46,670 nt of DNA, from the NCBI GenBank assembly GCA_002729765.1, contig PBYV01000014.1, positions 1 to 46,670 of the forward strand. The letters run 5' to 3'. The notes under the pieces are model-generated. The model was not told the origin of the DNA. It saw only the letters and a program-made list of their open reading frames with translations, and made no database searches. Source of the DNA: Acidimicrobiaceae bacterium (GTDB lineage Bacteria; Actinomycetota; Acidimicrobiia; Acidimicrobiales; MedAcidi-G1). Made by a program: the position numbers and the translations under genes. Below, piece after piece: positions 1 through 8,269 of the stretch (its first letter is position 1; every line of letters starts with the position of its first letter).

Positions 1-511
1 ACAAATAAATAGCGTCTGAACCCCAATCAACTTTGGATATACGACCTGACGCCCACATCCAAAGAGTAAGAGTTTCAAACAATGACCAAACCGTCACTCC
101 GCTGAACAAACTCCAAAAAATATTGTCTATTACTTGATCTCGATGAAAAAATTTTCTGCTGTTTTTTTGAAGCCAACGTTCATCGAACTTGTATTCATTT
201 TTTTGAAAGCGTCGAATGTAAAGCGCCCAATGAATGGTTCCGGCGACGCTTGAAAGCAATACGGCATTCCTCAGCCATACCATTGCCATCCAACTTAAAT
301 TCAAACTTCTCAACGTTTCATGGGTGGGGGACAAAAATTTCCAAGAAAAAACCGACAAGAATATGAAAAAAAATCCCCACGGAAAATGAAGATCAAACAT
401 CAGCCATCTAACTGCCGCCATAGGTCGCGGTGGCCATGAGTAAAGGGGAGGAATTTCTATACGCTTCTTAGGTTTATGTCCTATCAAATGTTGATCACTC
501 AACAAGACCAC
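1..511 (-). CDS. Sterol desaturase / fatty acid hydroxylase-like membrane protein (C-terminus cut off)
   Basis: This reading frame stays open from a GTG at 511 to the window edge, giving about 170 residues of an incomplete protein. An in-frame stop lies just upstream of the GTG, and a GGGAG/GGGG purine stretch precedes it, so GTG is the most likely start. The visible part has two hydrophobic segments, then a histidine-tryptophan stretch followed by Tyr-Ile-Arg-Arg, and a DNIFWSLFSG-like stretch followed by a Trp-rich helix. From memory this resembles bacterial sterol desaturase-family proteins. The metal-binding His boxes that would prove the family would lie downstream, outside the window, so the call is by general resemblance. 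It is divergent from the zinc-ribbon gene at 615, with a dyad repeat between them. Confidence 0.6.
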   Translation of the reverse strand, partial: MVLLSDQHLIGHKPKKRIEIPPLYSWPPRPMAAVRWLMFDLHFPWGFFFIFLSVFSWKFLSPTHETLRSLNLSWMAMVWLRNAVLLSSVAGTIHWALYIRRFQKNEYKFDERWLQKNSRKFFHRDQVIDNIFWSLFSGVTVWSLFETLTLWMWASGRISKVDWGSDAIYL

Positions 512-566
512 CGAATTCCCCAACTCCCATTAACAAAACCTACTAGTGCTTAAACAAAAGATTAAA

Positions 567-599
567 TTGGTTTAAGATTTAATAAAGTTCTTAAACCAA
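567..599. promoter_or_regulatory. 11-bp perfect inverted repeat upstream of the zinc-ribbon gene
   Basis: TTGGTTTAAGA (567-577) is matched by its exact reverse complement TCTTAAACCAA (589-599), with an 11-nt spacer. A third half-site-like copy, CTTAAACAA, lies at 549-557. The element ends 15 nt before the ATG at 615 and sits between divergent genes. There is no T-tract after the repeat, so an operator for a dimeric regulator is more likely than a terminator. The regulator is unknown. Confidence 0.5.
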
Positions 600-614
600 A
601 ATAAAGGAAGCATT

Positions 615-836
615 ATGTCATCTGAAAATTTAAGTTATAAATGTTCAAAATGTGGTGGTCTCGAAGCAGAAACAGGACAAATCCGTGCCACAGGTGATGG
701 TCTTTCTCGTTATATGAATCTGCAAAATCACAAATTCGGTTACGTCGCATGCGCAAATTGCGGATTTTGTGAGTTCTACCGTAACAGTGGAAAAGACAAA
801 GGCTGGAAAACTGTCCTCGACATTTTGAGTAATTAA
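615..836 (+). CDS. Small zinc-ribbon protein (DUF2082-like)
   Basis: This 73-residue protein has two CxxC knuckles, Cys-Ser-Lys-Cys near residue 10 and Cys-Ala-Asn-Cys near residue 46. Between them is the ETGxIRATGxGLS stretch typical of the zinc_ribbon_13/DUF2082 family (predicted nucleic-acid-binding zinc ribbons). The length matches the family. An AAGGAAG ribosome site precedes the ATG. The biochemical role of the family is not established, and binding of zinc and nucleic acid is inferred from the fold only. The next gene starts at 838, one base after this stop codon, so the two are probably co-transcribed and translationally coupled. Confidence 0.8.
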   Translation: MSSENLSYKCSKCGGLEAETGQIRATGDGLSRYMNLQNHKFGYVACANCGFCEFYRNSGKDKGWKTVLDILSN

Positions 837-837
837 T

Positions 838-2373
838 TTGCAAGATTCTGAAAGTGTTTCCACACAAGAAGAAAATCCATCTAAAAGGTGGAATGACCTT
901 GATGCATTAAGGGGTTTTGCCATGCTCCTTGGAATTGTTCTTCATTCTGCTATGTCTTTTCTAGGTGGTGTTTGGTCAGTTAATGACATCCGTGCTGGAA
1001 GTGAATTCTTCTGGTGGGTTGTACTTGGAATCCATGGCTTTCGTATGCAGCTTTTCTTTCTGCTTAGTGGTTTCTTTACATCAATGGTCTGGAAAAAGCG
1101 CGGTTTGAATGAACTAGTGCAGCACAGAATCAAAAGAATTTTTCTTCCATTGTTAATTTGTTTCGTAACAGTAATCCCCCTGATGAACTGGGTTAGTGAA
1201 GAAGCAGCAGAATCAGAATATGAAAAAATTCAAAATGTTGATGATATTTGGACACCAATTTTTTCAGGGAATGTCAAAGGAGTTGAAAATGCAATTGCAA
1301 TGGGTGTGGACATTAATATTCGCGGTGATGATGCCTACACACCTTTACACTTAGCGGCACTGCTCGGTGATCATGAAATCATTGAAATGCTTCTTGAAGC
1401 GGGTGCAGAACCGGACCCAGTAAACCTTAAAGATGAAACGCCTCTGGTATTAGCTGTTTTTGCTGGTAGTCCTAAAAGCTCTGAGATCCTTATCGATTTT
1501 GGTGCTAAAGATATACGCGAATCAGGGCAGGATTGGAATGATCTGTTTTGGTTTAACTGGGCTGGAAATGAGCAAGAAGATTCTAAAAATGAAAAAGATA
1601 TAAAGTCCTGGTTGAACCAATTTCATCATTTGTGGTTTTTGTGGTTTTTGTGTTGGATGGTTACAGGTTTCTGCATCGCGTCGATTATTTTCCAAAAAAT
1701 TAGACCAATAAGTAAAAATATGCCTGACTTTAAACGTCACTTTATTTGGCTCTTGTTACCTGCTTCTCTTTTGATGCAGTTAAAAATGGGCGACGGCGGA
1801 AATTATGCATCCTTTGGTCCTGATACTTTCACAGAATTTTTTCCACCAGCACACCTTCTGATCTACTACGGTCTTTTCTTTGCTTTCGGTTCAATAACTT
1901 TCGGAATAAAAACAAAAAAATCTGAACCGTTAATAGATCACTTAGGTAAGAGATGGTATGTACTGCTTCCAATAACGCTGATAGGTATCCTGCCTTTAGG
2001 TTTAGGAGCAACTTTTGAAGGTGATTCCTGGTTTATCGCTTCGCTTTTACAGATTGTTTATGTCTGGGGAATGTCCATTGGGCTTATAGGGCTTTTTAGA
2101 AAACTTTTTGTTAATGAAAGAAGTGGTGTGCGTTATTTATCGGATGCGTCTTATTGGATGTACATCGCGCATTTGCCACTTGTAATAGCAGTCCAATGGC
2201 TCTTTAGAGACTGGGAAATTGTTTCATCTATCAAGTTTTTACTGATCTGCATTTTGGTGAATCCTGTTTTATTAGCTTCTTACCAATTGTTTGTCAGATA
2301 CACACCAATTGGAACCTTGCTGAATGGCAAACGGAAAAGAAAACCAGGAAATCCAAGCCCAATCATAAGTTAG
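838..2373 (+). CDS. Acyltransferase-3 family membrane protein with inserted ankyrin repeats
   Basis: This 511-residue protein opens with the acyltransferase-3 (PF01757) signature: a DALRGFAMLLGIVLHS-like first helix with the conserved His at about residue 36. A second helix lies at 56-80 and a third at 101-118. Residues about 137-226 then form ankyrin repeats, recognisable by the TPLHLAALLGDHEIIEMLL pattern followed by a weaker second unit. From about residue 263 several more hydrophobic helices complete the acyltransferase channel. The family transfers acyl groups to membrane or surface glycans and lipids; the substrate here is unknown. The start is TTG at 838, one base after the upstream stop; the first ATG, at 922, would remove part of helix 1. 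The ankyrin insert between helices 3 and 4 is the unusual feature. By simple inside-outside counting it would face away from the cytoplasm. Confidence 0.8.
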   Translation: MQDSESVSTQEENPSKRWNDLDALRGFAMLLGIVLHSAMSFLGGVWSVNDIRAGSEFFWWVVLGIHGFRMQLFFLLSGFFTSMVWKKRGLNELVQHRIKRIFLPLLICFVTVIPLMNWVSEEAAESEYEKIQNVDDIWTPIFSGNVKGVENAIAMGVDINIRGDDAYTPLHLAALLGDHEIIEMLLEAGAEPDPVNLKDETPLVLAVFAGSPKSSEILIDFGAKDIRESGQDWNDLFWFNWAGNEQEDSKNEKDIKSWLNQFHHLWFLWFLCWMVTGFCIASIIFQKIRPISKNMPDFKRHFIWLLLPASLLMQLKMGDGGNYASFGPDTFTEFFPPAHLLIYYGLFFAFGSITFGIKTKKSEPLIDHLGKRWYVLLPITLIGILPLGLGATFEGDSWFIASLLQIVYVWGMSIGLIGLFRKLFVNERSGVRYLSDASYWMYIAHLPLVIAVQWLFRDWEIVSSIKFLLICILVNPVLLASYQLFVRYTPIGTLLNGKRKRKPGNPSPIIS

Positions 2374-2386
2374 TCAAGGAGAAAAA

Positions 2387-2830
2387 ATGAATAATGAAAA
2401 GACATCAAACCAAACTGTCAAGAGTCAGGTAACTGGAAGTTGCGCATGCGGAAATATTCGTTTTCGTGTAACAGGAGAATTAAGAGACGTAGTTAATTGC
2501 CATTGTGATCCATGCCGTCACTGGACAGGCCACTTTATGGCCGGCACAACTACTCAAATTGAAAATTTTTTCTTCGAGTCTGACTCGACTCTTACTTGGT
2601 GGAACAGAACTGAAGAAGTTAAATATGGATTCTGCTCTAATTGTGGATCAAGTCTTTTTTGGGAAGATAGAGGAAGAGATAAAACAAGAGCCATAACCGC
2701 TGGGGCTCTAGACCCTCCAACCGGTCTTAAAACTGTATTAAATATTTTTAGTAACTCGGTTTCTGATTACCACCAGCTTGACGAGAAAATTGACGCTACA
2801 TCAGATGATCTGCCTAACTTACAAGACTAA
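2387..2830 (+). CDS. GFA (CENP-V/GFA) family zinc protein
   Basis: This 147-residue protein carries the GFA-domain cysteines: a Cys-Ala-Cys-Gly near residue 19, a Cys-His-Cys-x-x-Cys near residue 38, and a Cys-Ser-Asn-Cys-Gly near residue 83, the two-zinc pattern of this fold. The family is named after a glutathione-dependent formaldehyde-activating enzyme, but most members have no proven reaction, and actinobacteria of this kind often lack glutathione, so the literal name should not be taken as a function. The start has a clear AAGGAG site. It follows the acyltransferase gene by 13 bases and is probably in the same transcript. Its stop overlaps that of the convergent oxygenase gene by 4 bases. 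Confidence 0.85.
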   Translation: MNNEKTSNQTVKSQVTGSCACGNIRFRVTGELRDVVNCHCDPCRHWTGHFMAGTTTQIENFFFESDSTLTWWNRTEEVKYGFCSNCGSSLFWEDRGRDKTRAITAGALDPPTGLKTVLNIFSNSVSDYHQLDEKIDATSDDLPNLQD

Positions 2831-3813
2831 TTTATTGCCCCTAGTTGATAGTCGGATTCAGAGGGGTTTTCATCAAGCCAATTTGTTCGCCAAACTTCAG
2901 CTGATACCTCACCGACTAAAATTTCTCTGTGTTCAAAACTATTTTCACATTTAACTAAAGGTTTAACCAAAGTCGAGTGACGAGGAACAGAAAAATATGG
3001 AGCACTGTAACGAGGTTTCTGATTGCGATTTGAAACACGATGTGGAGTAGAAATAAAACGTCCTCCAGACCAGACTTCCATGAAGTCACCTATGTTAACT
3101 AGGAGTGCTTCCTGGGGGCATAAGATTTCAATCCACTCGCCTTTTCTTGTTCTGATTTCAAGTCCTCCTAGAGGGTCTGGATGGAGAATGGTTATTGCAC
3201 TTATATCTTTATGTGGGTGAATTCCTGAATTTTCAGATTTTGAACTTGAAACTGGGTAATGGAGCAAAGTCATATTAGTTAATGGTTCATTAAAAAAATC
3301 TAAAATAATGCCTGGTTCTACTCCTAGTGCAACAGCCAAGTGTGAAAGAAGCGTAAACGTTAAACTGTCGCATTCTTCCCAATAGGAAAGAAGTATTTCT
3401 TTCATGTCATCTACTTGGCTAACCCATTTGTTCGAACCATAAAGTACGCATTCATCTTTAACAGAATTTTCTTTAGGGCATTCCCAGTGCAGTTTGAAAC
3501 CTTCGTAGAGATCGGGCTTTGTTGTACTCAAACTTTTTTGTTCATTAGGGGAAAAAAATCCAAGTGGTATATAACCCCGGTAATTGTCTCGTGAAATCGA
3601 TAGCTCTTCTTTAACAGAATCTGGGACATTAAAAACACGAACTAATAATTCACGTATGTCAAATAATCGGTTTTTTTCTATTCCATGCCCAACCAGTACA
3701 GCGAAACCTGTTTCTTCAAAAGCTTCTATCAGCTCATCAGAAACTGTTTGTTTCCTATCACCTTCACTAGTTAATGAAGCAATATCTATAATTGGAAGTT
3801 CGACTTTTTTCAT
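2827..3813 (-). CDS. 2-oxoglutarate/Fe(II)-type oxygenase, isopenicillin N synthase family
   Basis: This 328-residue protein has the two-part architecture of plant-type and IPNS-like non-haem iron oxygenases: an N-terminal DIOX_N region (start to about 120) and a C-terminal jelly roll. The iron triad is visible as H201-x-D203 within GIHPHKD and H258 in STPHRV. The 2-oxoglutarate-binding Arg/Ser pair is visible as R268-Y-S270. These residues predict oxidation of a small molecule with 2-oxoglutarate and O2; the substrate cannot be read from sequence. No biosynthetic partner is adjacent, so antibiotic synthesis is not implied. The gene is monocistronic by layout and faces the GFA gene, with which it shares a 4-base stop overlap. 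Confidence 0.82.
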   Translation of the reverse strand: MKKVELPIIDIASLTSEGDRKQTVSDELIEAFEETGFAVLVGHGIEKNRLFDIRELLVRVFNVPDSVKEELSISRDNYRGYIPLGFFSPNEQKSLSTTKPDLYEGFKLHWECPKENSVKDECVLYGSNKWVSQVDDMKEILLSYWEECDSLTFTLLSHLAVALGVEPGIILDFFNEPLTNMTLLHYPVSSSKSENSGIHPHKDISAITILHPDPLGGLEIRTRKGEWIEILCPQEALLVNIGDFMEVWSGGRFISTPHRVSNRNQKPRYSAPYFSVPRHSTLVKPLVKCENSFEHREILVGEVSAEVWRTNWLDENPSESDYQLGAIN

Positions 3814-3964
3814 TTTTTGTTTTTTCGTTGATTTTTTCTATTACAACTTGGTACAGGAAAAACCATTCTTAAGCAAACAAAGTTTCAGAGTGAAAACTTT
3901 TAGGTTCTTTTTTTGCTTTGTTGGTGCGAAAATGTATAGAGAATATCTATTGTGTCAATCCTTG

Positions 3965-3970
3965 AAAGGA
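3965..3970 (+). promoter_or_regulatory. Ribosome binding site deciding the MmcQ/YjbR start
   Basis: AAAGGA lies 5 bases before ATG 3976. It favours that ATG over the in-frame GTG at 3952, which has no purine-rich site ahead of it. Confidence 0.6.
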
Positions 3971-3975
3971 ACCAC

Positions 3976-4341
3976 ATGGCCACTTTTAATGATGTTTGGA
4001 AAATAGGAATGGGACTTCCAGAAGTGGAAGAAACAACTTTCTATGGAACAGCTGGCCTGAAAGTCAAAGGTAAAGCCTTTTGTAGGATTTGGAGCGAACG
4101 CGAATATGAGCGTGATGAAATTACTGATACTGAAGTTTTGGTAATTTTCTGCAACCTAGACGAAAAAGATTCACTAATCGAACAATACGATGGAGTGCTC
4201 TTTACCACTTCGCACTACGACGGTTATGACAATCTTCTAGTCAGACTGACAGATGCGACGACAGAACAACTGACTGACTTTCTCGACATCAGTTATTTGG
4301 TAAAAGCACCGCCTTCATTAGCGAAACTAATTACTGAGTAA
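3976..4341 (+). CDS. MmcQ/YjbR family protein
   Basis: This is a 121-residue protein of the MmcQ/YjbR fold: it starts with a short helix and Leu-Pro-Glu-Val-Glu-Glu-Thr, continues with a beta strand rich in Gly-Lys-Ala-Phe, and ends with the helical stretch that carries the conserved pattern around 'YLVKAPPSLAKL'. The start is set at ATG 3976 because an AAAGGA site lies 5 bases upstream; the frame is also open from a GTG at 3952. The fold is described as double-wing DNA-binding-like, but the molecular role is not known. It precedes the aldehyde dehydrogenase gene by 57 bases with a hairpin-like dyad between, so co-transcription is uncertain. Confidence 0.75.
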   Translation: MATFNDVWKIGMGLPEVEETTFYGTAGLKVKGKAFCRIWSEREYERDEITDTEVLVIFCNLDEKDSLIEQYDGVLFTTSHYDGYDNLLVRLTDATTEQLTDFLDISYLVKAPPSLAKLITE

Positions 4342-4354
4342 AAACTTTAAACGT

Positions 4355-4378
4355 GATGTGGAGTCGACTATTCACATC
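4355..4378. promoter_or_regulatory. Dyad ahead of the aldehyde dehydrogenase gene
   Basis: GATGTG (4355-4360) and CACATC (4373-4378) are exact inverted repeats enclosing a 12-base loop that itself contains the palindrome AGTCGACT. It ends 20 bases before the ATG at 4399. No T-tract follows, so an operator or 5' UTR hairpin is possible. The arms are short and chance cannot be excluded. Confidence 0.3.
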
Positions 4379-4398
4379 TCTGAGTAAAAAGGAAAAAA

Positions 4399-5823
4399 AT
4401 GAATAACCGAAGCGAAATTTACATCGATGGCAATTGGATTGCTTCCAGCGGAACAGAAAGTATCGACGTTATAAACCCTTCAACTGAAGAAATTATTGGA
4501 TCAACTCCAGCAGGTACAAAAGAAGATGTTGATTTGGCCGTTAAGGCTGCAAAAGAAGCCTTTCAAGGGTGGTCAGAAATGGACCTTGAAGAGAGACTCT
4601 CTTACATAGAGGGACTTGCTGCAAAACTCGGTGAGAGAAGCGCTGAAATTGGTGAGCTTATTTCCCAAGAAGTAGGTATGCCGGGAAAAATGTCAATGAT
4701 GATACAAGCAGGCCTGCCAGCGGCTACGACTGCAAGCGTTTCGGGTACAGCTAGAGAATTCCCATTCGAGGAAACCATAGGAAGATCACTAGTAACGCGT
4801 GAGCCTGTTGGGGTGGTCGGCTGTATTACTCCTTGGAACTACCCTCTTCACCAAATAATGGCCAAAGTTGCTCCGGCCATGGCCATGGGTTGCACAGTAA
4901 TCCTTAAACCAAGTGAAGTAGCTCCGTTAAACGCATTTCTTTTAGCTGAGATAATTGACGAGTTGAACTTTCCAAACGGTGTATTTAATCTCGTTTCAGG
5001 GGTTGGTCCTGTAGTGGGAGAAGCTATTGCAGCCCATCCAGATGTTGACATGGTCTCCTTTACAGGCTCTACACGTGCAGGTACACGAGTAGCGGAAATA
5101 GCTGCAGCAAACGTAACTCGTGTACATCAAGAACTTGGAGGCAAATCTGCGAATATTATTCTTGAAGACGCGGACTTTTCAGCAGCTATTCCTTCTGCAG
5201 TTGGAGCTTGCTTTCTAAACTCAGGACAAACTTGTAGTGCGCTGACACGTCTACTCGTTCCTTTTAGCAAAATGGAAGAAGCAGCAGAACTAGCTGCTCA
5301 AGCCGCGGCCGGATTCACAGTTGGACCTGCTAATGAAGAAACAAGCAAACTAGGACCTCTAGTTTCTAAAACTCAATGGGATCGAGTCCAAAATTACATT
5401 CAAACAGGCATAGACGAAGGTGCGACACTGGTTGCTGGGGGCTTAGGTAAACCTGATGGGCTAGATTCTGGCTATTTTGTCCAACCGACCGTATTCGCGA
5501 ATGTTGAAAATTCAATGACAATAGCCCAAGAAGAAATCTTTGGTCCTGTCCTTTCAATCATTGGCTATGACAACGAAGATGACGCGATTCGAATTGCAAA
5601 TGATTCTGATTACGGTTTATCAGGAGGTGTTTGGAGTTCAGATAATGAAAGGGCTTTGGAAGTAGCTAAGAAGCTTAGAACCGGGGAAGTTGATTTGAAC
5701 GGTTCGTTTTTAAATACTGATGCGCCTTTCGGCGGATATAAAAAATCCGGTAATGGTAGGGAATTGGGACGTTTCGGGATGTATGAATTTGTAGAAGCGA
5801 AGCAAATAAATCTGCCTCTTTAA
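4399..5823 (+). CDS. NAD(P)-dependent aldehyde dehydrogenase
   Basis: This 474-residue protein belongs to the aldehyde dehydrogenase superfamily, which oxidises aldehydes to carboxylic acids. The oxyanion Asn is N147 in TPWNYP, the general base is E245 in HQELGGKS, and the catalytic thiol is C279 in NSGQTCSA. The cofactor Lys lies in ILKPSE (about 170), and the late EEIFGPV motif is present. All catalytic residues are intact and the length is normal. An AAGGAAA site precedes the ATG. The specific aldehyde is unknown; the closest general resemblance is to broad-range class 1/2 enzymes. No pathway neighbours are present, and it converges on the YeiH-type gene. Confidence 0.92.
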   Translation: MNNRSEIYIDGNWIASSGTESIDVINPSTEEIIGSTPAGTKEDVDLAVKAAKEAFQGWSEMDLEERLSYIEGLAAKLGERSAEIGELISQEVGMPGKMSMMIQAGLPAATTASVSGTAREFPFEETIGRSLVTREPVGVVGCITPWNYPLHQIMAKVAPAMAMGCTVILKPSEVAPLNAFLLAEIIDELNFPNGVFNLVSGVGPVVGEAIAAHPDVDMVSFTGSTRAGTRVAEIAAANVTRVHQELGGKSANIILEDADFSAAIPSAVGACFLNSGQTCSALTRLLVPFSKMEEAAELAAQAAAGFTVGPANEETSKLGPLVSKTQWDRVQNYIQTGIDEGATLVAGGLGKPDGLDSGYFVQPTVFANVENSMTIAQEEIFGPVLSIIGYDNEDDAIRIANDSDYGLSGGVWSSDNERALEVAKKLRTGEVDLNGSFLNTDAPFGGYKKSGNGRELGRFGMYEFVEAKQINLPL

Positions 5824-5835
5824 AATAAATACTTT

Positions 5836-6849
5836 TTAGAGTTGATTTTGAATTAATACACCTGCACCGGCAACGGTTAAAACAGCAACCCAAGATACAA
5901 GTCCGAGTACTAATGGTTGACGGCCAAGATTTTTTAATGCTCTAAGACGTACTCCCGCTCCTAAACCAAACATTGCCATTGTTATAAGAAAATTTCTTAT
6001 GTCACCGATTGTTTCGATAAAACTTTCAGAGAAAACTGAAGCGGATCTTATTGCTGCCGCTGCAATAAAACCGAGGATAAAAACAGGAATCGGCAACTTC
6101 CATTTTTGTGATTTTTCTGAGCGTTTCTGTTGTTTAAACGACACAAACATAAGTAAGGGTGCCAGCATTAATATCCGACACATTTTTACTAGCACAGCAG
6201 AGTCCAAAGTGTTTTCACTCACAGCAGAAGCGGTAGCAACTACTTGACCCGTGTCGTGAACTGATAATCCAATCCACCAACCAAATAGATTTTCATCGAA
6301 ATCAAAAATCGCTTGAATAATTGGAAAAGCTAGAACAGCAATAGAGCCAAATAAGGTCACTAAGCCAACTGCGTAACCAGTTTCTTCTTCATCGGCTCCA
6401 CTTAAGGGCTTCATAGCAGCGATCGCTGACACTCCACAGATCGAAAATCCTGAAGCAACAAGAAGTGCCAAATGTTTATTTACTGAGAAAATATTACTGG
6501 CTTTTTGAATACCAAAAAAAACAATGAGTACAACTGCTATTACTATTAGGACTCCAATCGGACTCCCAATCTCAGTAATTTCTGAAAACGCAAGTCGAAA
6601 ACCTAATAGGCAAATACCTATCTTTAATATGCGTCCAGATGCTAGTTCCAAAGACGGTTTTGCCCAAGAACCCAAAACACCAGAATTTGCTAATACAACT
6701 CCTATAAGAAGTGAAATCACCGGAGAAGATAACCGGTTATTGGAATAACTGATTATTTCAGCAGTTATTCCAACAGCAACTATTAAGAAAAGTCCATAAA
6801 GATTTTCTCGCACCCATTTGATTAAGGAATTCAAAGATAACTGGTACAT
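5836..6849 (-). CDS. YeiH/UPF0324 family integral membrane protein (putative sulfate exporter)
   Basis: This 337-residue protein is almost wholly hydrophobic, with about ten predicted membrane segments. It contains the family-typical stretches GVVLANSG near residue 50, CGVSAIAAMKPL near 138 and SVHDTGQVVATA near 203. These identify the Cons_hypoth698 (PF03601) family, often labelled putative sulfate exporters, though transport is not well proven. The length is usual for the family. No sulfur-metabolism genes or LysR-type regulator are adjacent, which is where many homologues are found. It is divergent in layout from the tRNA-Lys region and converges with the aldehyde dehydrogenase gene. Confidence 0.85.
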   Translation of the reverse strand: MYQLSLNSLIKWVRENLYGLFLIVAVGITAEIISYSNNRLSSPVISLLIGVVLANSGVLGSWAKPSLELASGRILKIGICLLGFRLAFSEITEIGSPIGVLIVIAVVLIVFFGIQKASNIFSVNKHLALLVASGFSICGVSAIAAMKPLSGADEEETGYAVGLVTLFGSIAVLAFPIIQAIFDFDENLFGWWIGLSVHDTGQVVATASAVSENTLDSAVLVKMCRILMLAPLLMFVSFKQQKRSEKSQKWKLPIPVFILGFIAAAAIRSASVFSESFIETIGDIRNFLITMAMFGLGAGVRLRALKNLGRQPLVLGLVSWVAVLTVAGAGVLIQNQL

Positions 6850-6897
6850 CTTGTCTGTAATTTTAAATGCAGATACATCAACTGCCCTTTTAATATG

Positions 6898-6970
6898 TAG
6901 GCCGCCCGGGGCTCGAACCCGGCACCTTGGGATTAAAAGTCCCCTGCTCTACCCGATGAGCTAGCGACCC
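6898..6970 (-). tRNA. tRNA-Lys (UUU)
   Basis: On the minus strand the 73-nt gene folds as a standard cloverleaf. The acceptor stem pairs GGGTCGC with GCGGCCT using wobble pairs, the D-arm begins TAGCTC, the anticodon loop is CTTTTAA with anticodon TTT, and the T-arm is CCGGG-TTCGAGC-CCCGG. The discriminator base is A. CCA is not encoded. It stands alone between a membrane protein gene and an unknown secreted protein gene. Confidence 0.95.
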
Positions 6971-7051
6971 AAAATTTAGGCTAGCCGCTTATCAATATAT
7001 TAATGTTGAAATAAGACTGATTCTAAAGAAAGAGATAAAGATTTTATTTAA

Positions 7052-7070
7052 AATCACTAATTAAGTGATT
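7052..7070. promoter_or_regulatory. 7-bp inverted repeat ahead of the Thr-rich protein gene
   Basis: AATCACT (7052-7058) and AGTGATT (7064-7070) are exact inverted repeats with a 5-base spacer, ending 17 bases before ATG 7088. The position suits an operator. No regulator is known and the arms are AT-rich, so the support is modest. Confidence 0.3.
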
Positions 7071-7087
7071 CCTTCTAACCTCTTAAT

Positions 7088-7750
7088 ATGCGATTCACTC
7101 TATTTGCTATCTTAGGTATCGCTTTAGTTGGTGCGATTATCTGGTTCGGAGCAATAGACACTGGTGATAACGCGAAGGAAATGCAACTAACTGCACCAGC
7201 GACTACTACGACTTCTACGACTACTACGACTACTACGACTACTACAACAATATTGTCACCTATAGGGACCCTTCCTTTTGTTGAAATAGAAGGGGGAGTT
7301 AATCTTAATTATTCATCATCTATTAGCACAGTTGGACTAGATACCGTTACTTTCGGTATGACTGCAACAAATGCCCAAAAAGCCGCCGGAACAAGATTTT
7401 CTCCGGTGACACCAAGAGGCAAATGCTTTTTAGCAATCCCTGATGAAGGTCCTAGTGGAGTCACATTCTGGATTGTAGAAAGCACTGTCGAACGCATTGA
7501 CATTGACAATGAATTGATTAGAACACGTTCGGGAGCTGGTATCGGAGATACAGAATCTTTAATTTATGAATTATTCGGAGAAAAAATAGAAACAAAGGTT
7601 CTTCCTGAATCTTCAGAAAAACTACTTATCTATGTGCCCAGTGATTCTTCTGACAAAAACTTTCGGGTTGTATTTAAAAGTGATGGACGGCTTATAACGA
7701 AGTTATGGTCAGGCAGACTTCCATGGGTTGAAATGACTGGAATCTGCTAG
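7088..7750 (+). CDS. Secreted or membrane-anchored protein with poly-Thr linker, unknown function
   Basis: This 220-residue protein has one N-terminal hydrophobic segment (residues about 3-22), a short acidic stretch, then an almost pure threonine tract at about residues 38-54. A soluble domain of about 160 residues follows. Such Thr-rich linkers usually separate a membrane anchor from an extracellular domain. Within the domain a LDTVTFGMTATNAQKAAGT stretch looks like a repeat or helix found in other actinobacterial secreted proteins, but I cannot name the family. No good ribosome site is visible, so the start is provisional. It converges on the lipoprotein gene at 7747 with a shared CTAG stop. 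Confidence 0.7.
   Translation: MRFTLFAILGIALVGAIIWFGAIDTGDNAKEMQLTAPATTTTSTTTTTTTTTTTILSPIGTLPFVEIEGGVNLNYSSSISTVGLDTVTFGMTATNAQKAAGTRFSPVTPRGKCFLAIPDEGPSGVTFWIVESTVERIDIDNELIRTRSGAGIGDTESLIYELFGEKIETKVLPESSEKLLIYVPSDSSDKNFRVVFKSDGRLITKLWSGRLPWVEMTGIC
7202..7249 (+). repeat. 9-bp tandem repeat encoding the Thr tract
   Basis: Five near-perfect copies of a 9-base unit (ACTACTACG-like) run in frame and encode threonine, with one serine substitution. It is coding, and gain or loss of a unit would keep the frame and change only linker length. Confidence 0.8.
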
Positions 7751-8265
7751 TAACTAAATTTTTCTTCAAGAAGGTCATTTTCGAATTGCTTGCAATTAAC
7801 AAACAGGGACCCGAAGCCAACAAATTCACCGTACTTAGTTTCCAAATCTAAATTCTTTTGCCAACTTATAGCCCCAGCAGTTATCTCAAAATCATTAACT
7901 GAAAGATCTAGTGGTTCATTTAATGAAGCTTCAAATATTGTTGAGCCATTCTTTAACAAACCGACGTATGGTCTCCCTGTAAAAGCTTGGATTAATACTT
8001 CTGCGCTTTCCTTTGTTTTAGAATCTTCTCCATAACCTATGGCCGCTACTTCGCCTAACTTAGTTTTGTAACAAGTAAACGCCATCTCAAATTTCTGATT
8101 TCCAATCTGGACCCAACCATTAGAAACTTTTGTGTTTTCTACTTCAAATTGTTGAGTTTCTTCTAATACTTCAACTGTGTTCTCACTACTTGAGCATGAA
8201 GAAAAAGCCCAAATAAATAAAGGTAAAATAAATAACTTGTAATTATTTTTCACAAACAAACCCAT
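7747..8265 (-). CDS. Putative lipoprotein, unknown function
   Basis: This 172-residue protein begins with a basic N-terminus, a hydrophobic stretch and a Phe-Ser-Ser-Cys lipobox-like site at about residue 24, followed by a Ser-rich tether and an acidic linker. This predicts lipid anchoring on the outer face of the membrane. The rest is a small beta-rich domain with two further cysteines (near residues 65 and 159) that could pair. I do not recognise the family. It ends on a CTAG shared with the stop of the Thr-rich secreted protein gene, and starts 4 bases after the stop of the DUF4031 gene, so those two are probably one transcript. Confidence 0.65.
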   Translation of the reverse strand: MGLFVKNNYKLFILPLFIWAFSSCSSSENTVEVLEETQQFEVENTKVSNGWVQIGNQKFEMAFTCYKTKLGEVAAIGYGEDSKTKESAEVLIQAFTGRPYVGLLKNGSTIFEASLNEPLDLSVNDFEITAGAISWQKNLDLETKYGEFVGFGSLFVNCKQFENDLLEEKFSY

Positions 8266-8269
8266 GTCG

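Noticed and set aside
7202-7249. Tandem repeat as a CRISPR or non-coding satellite
   Set aside because: It is short, in frame, and encodes a Thr linker; there are no spacers.
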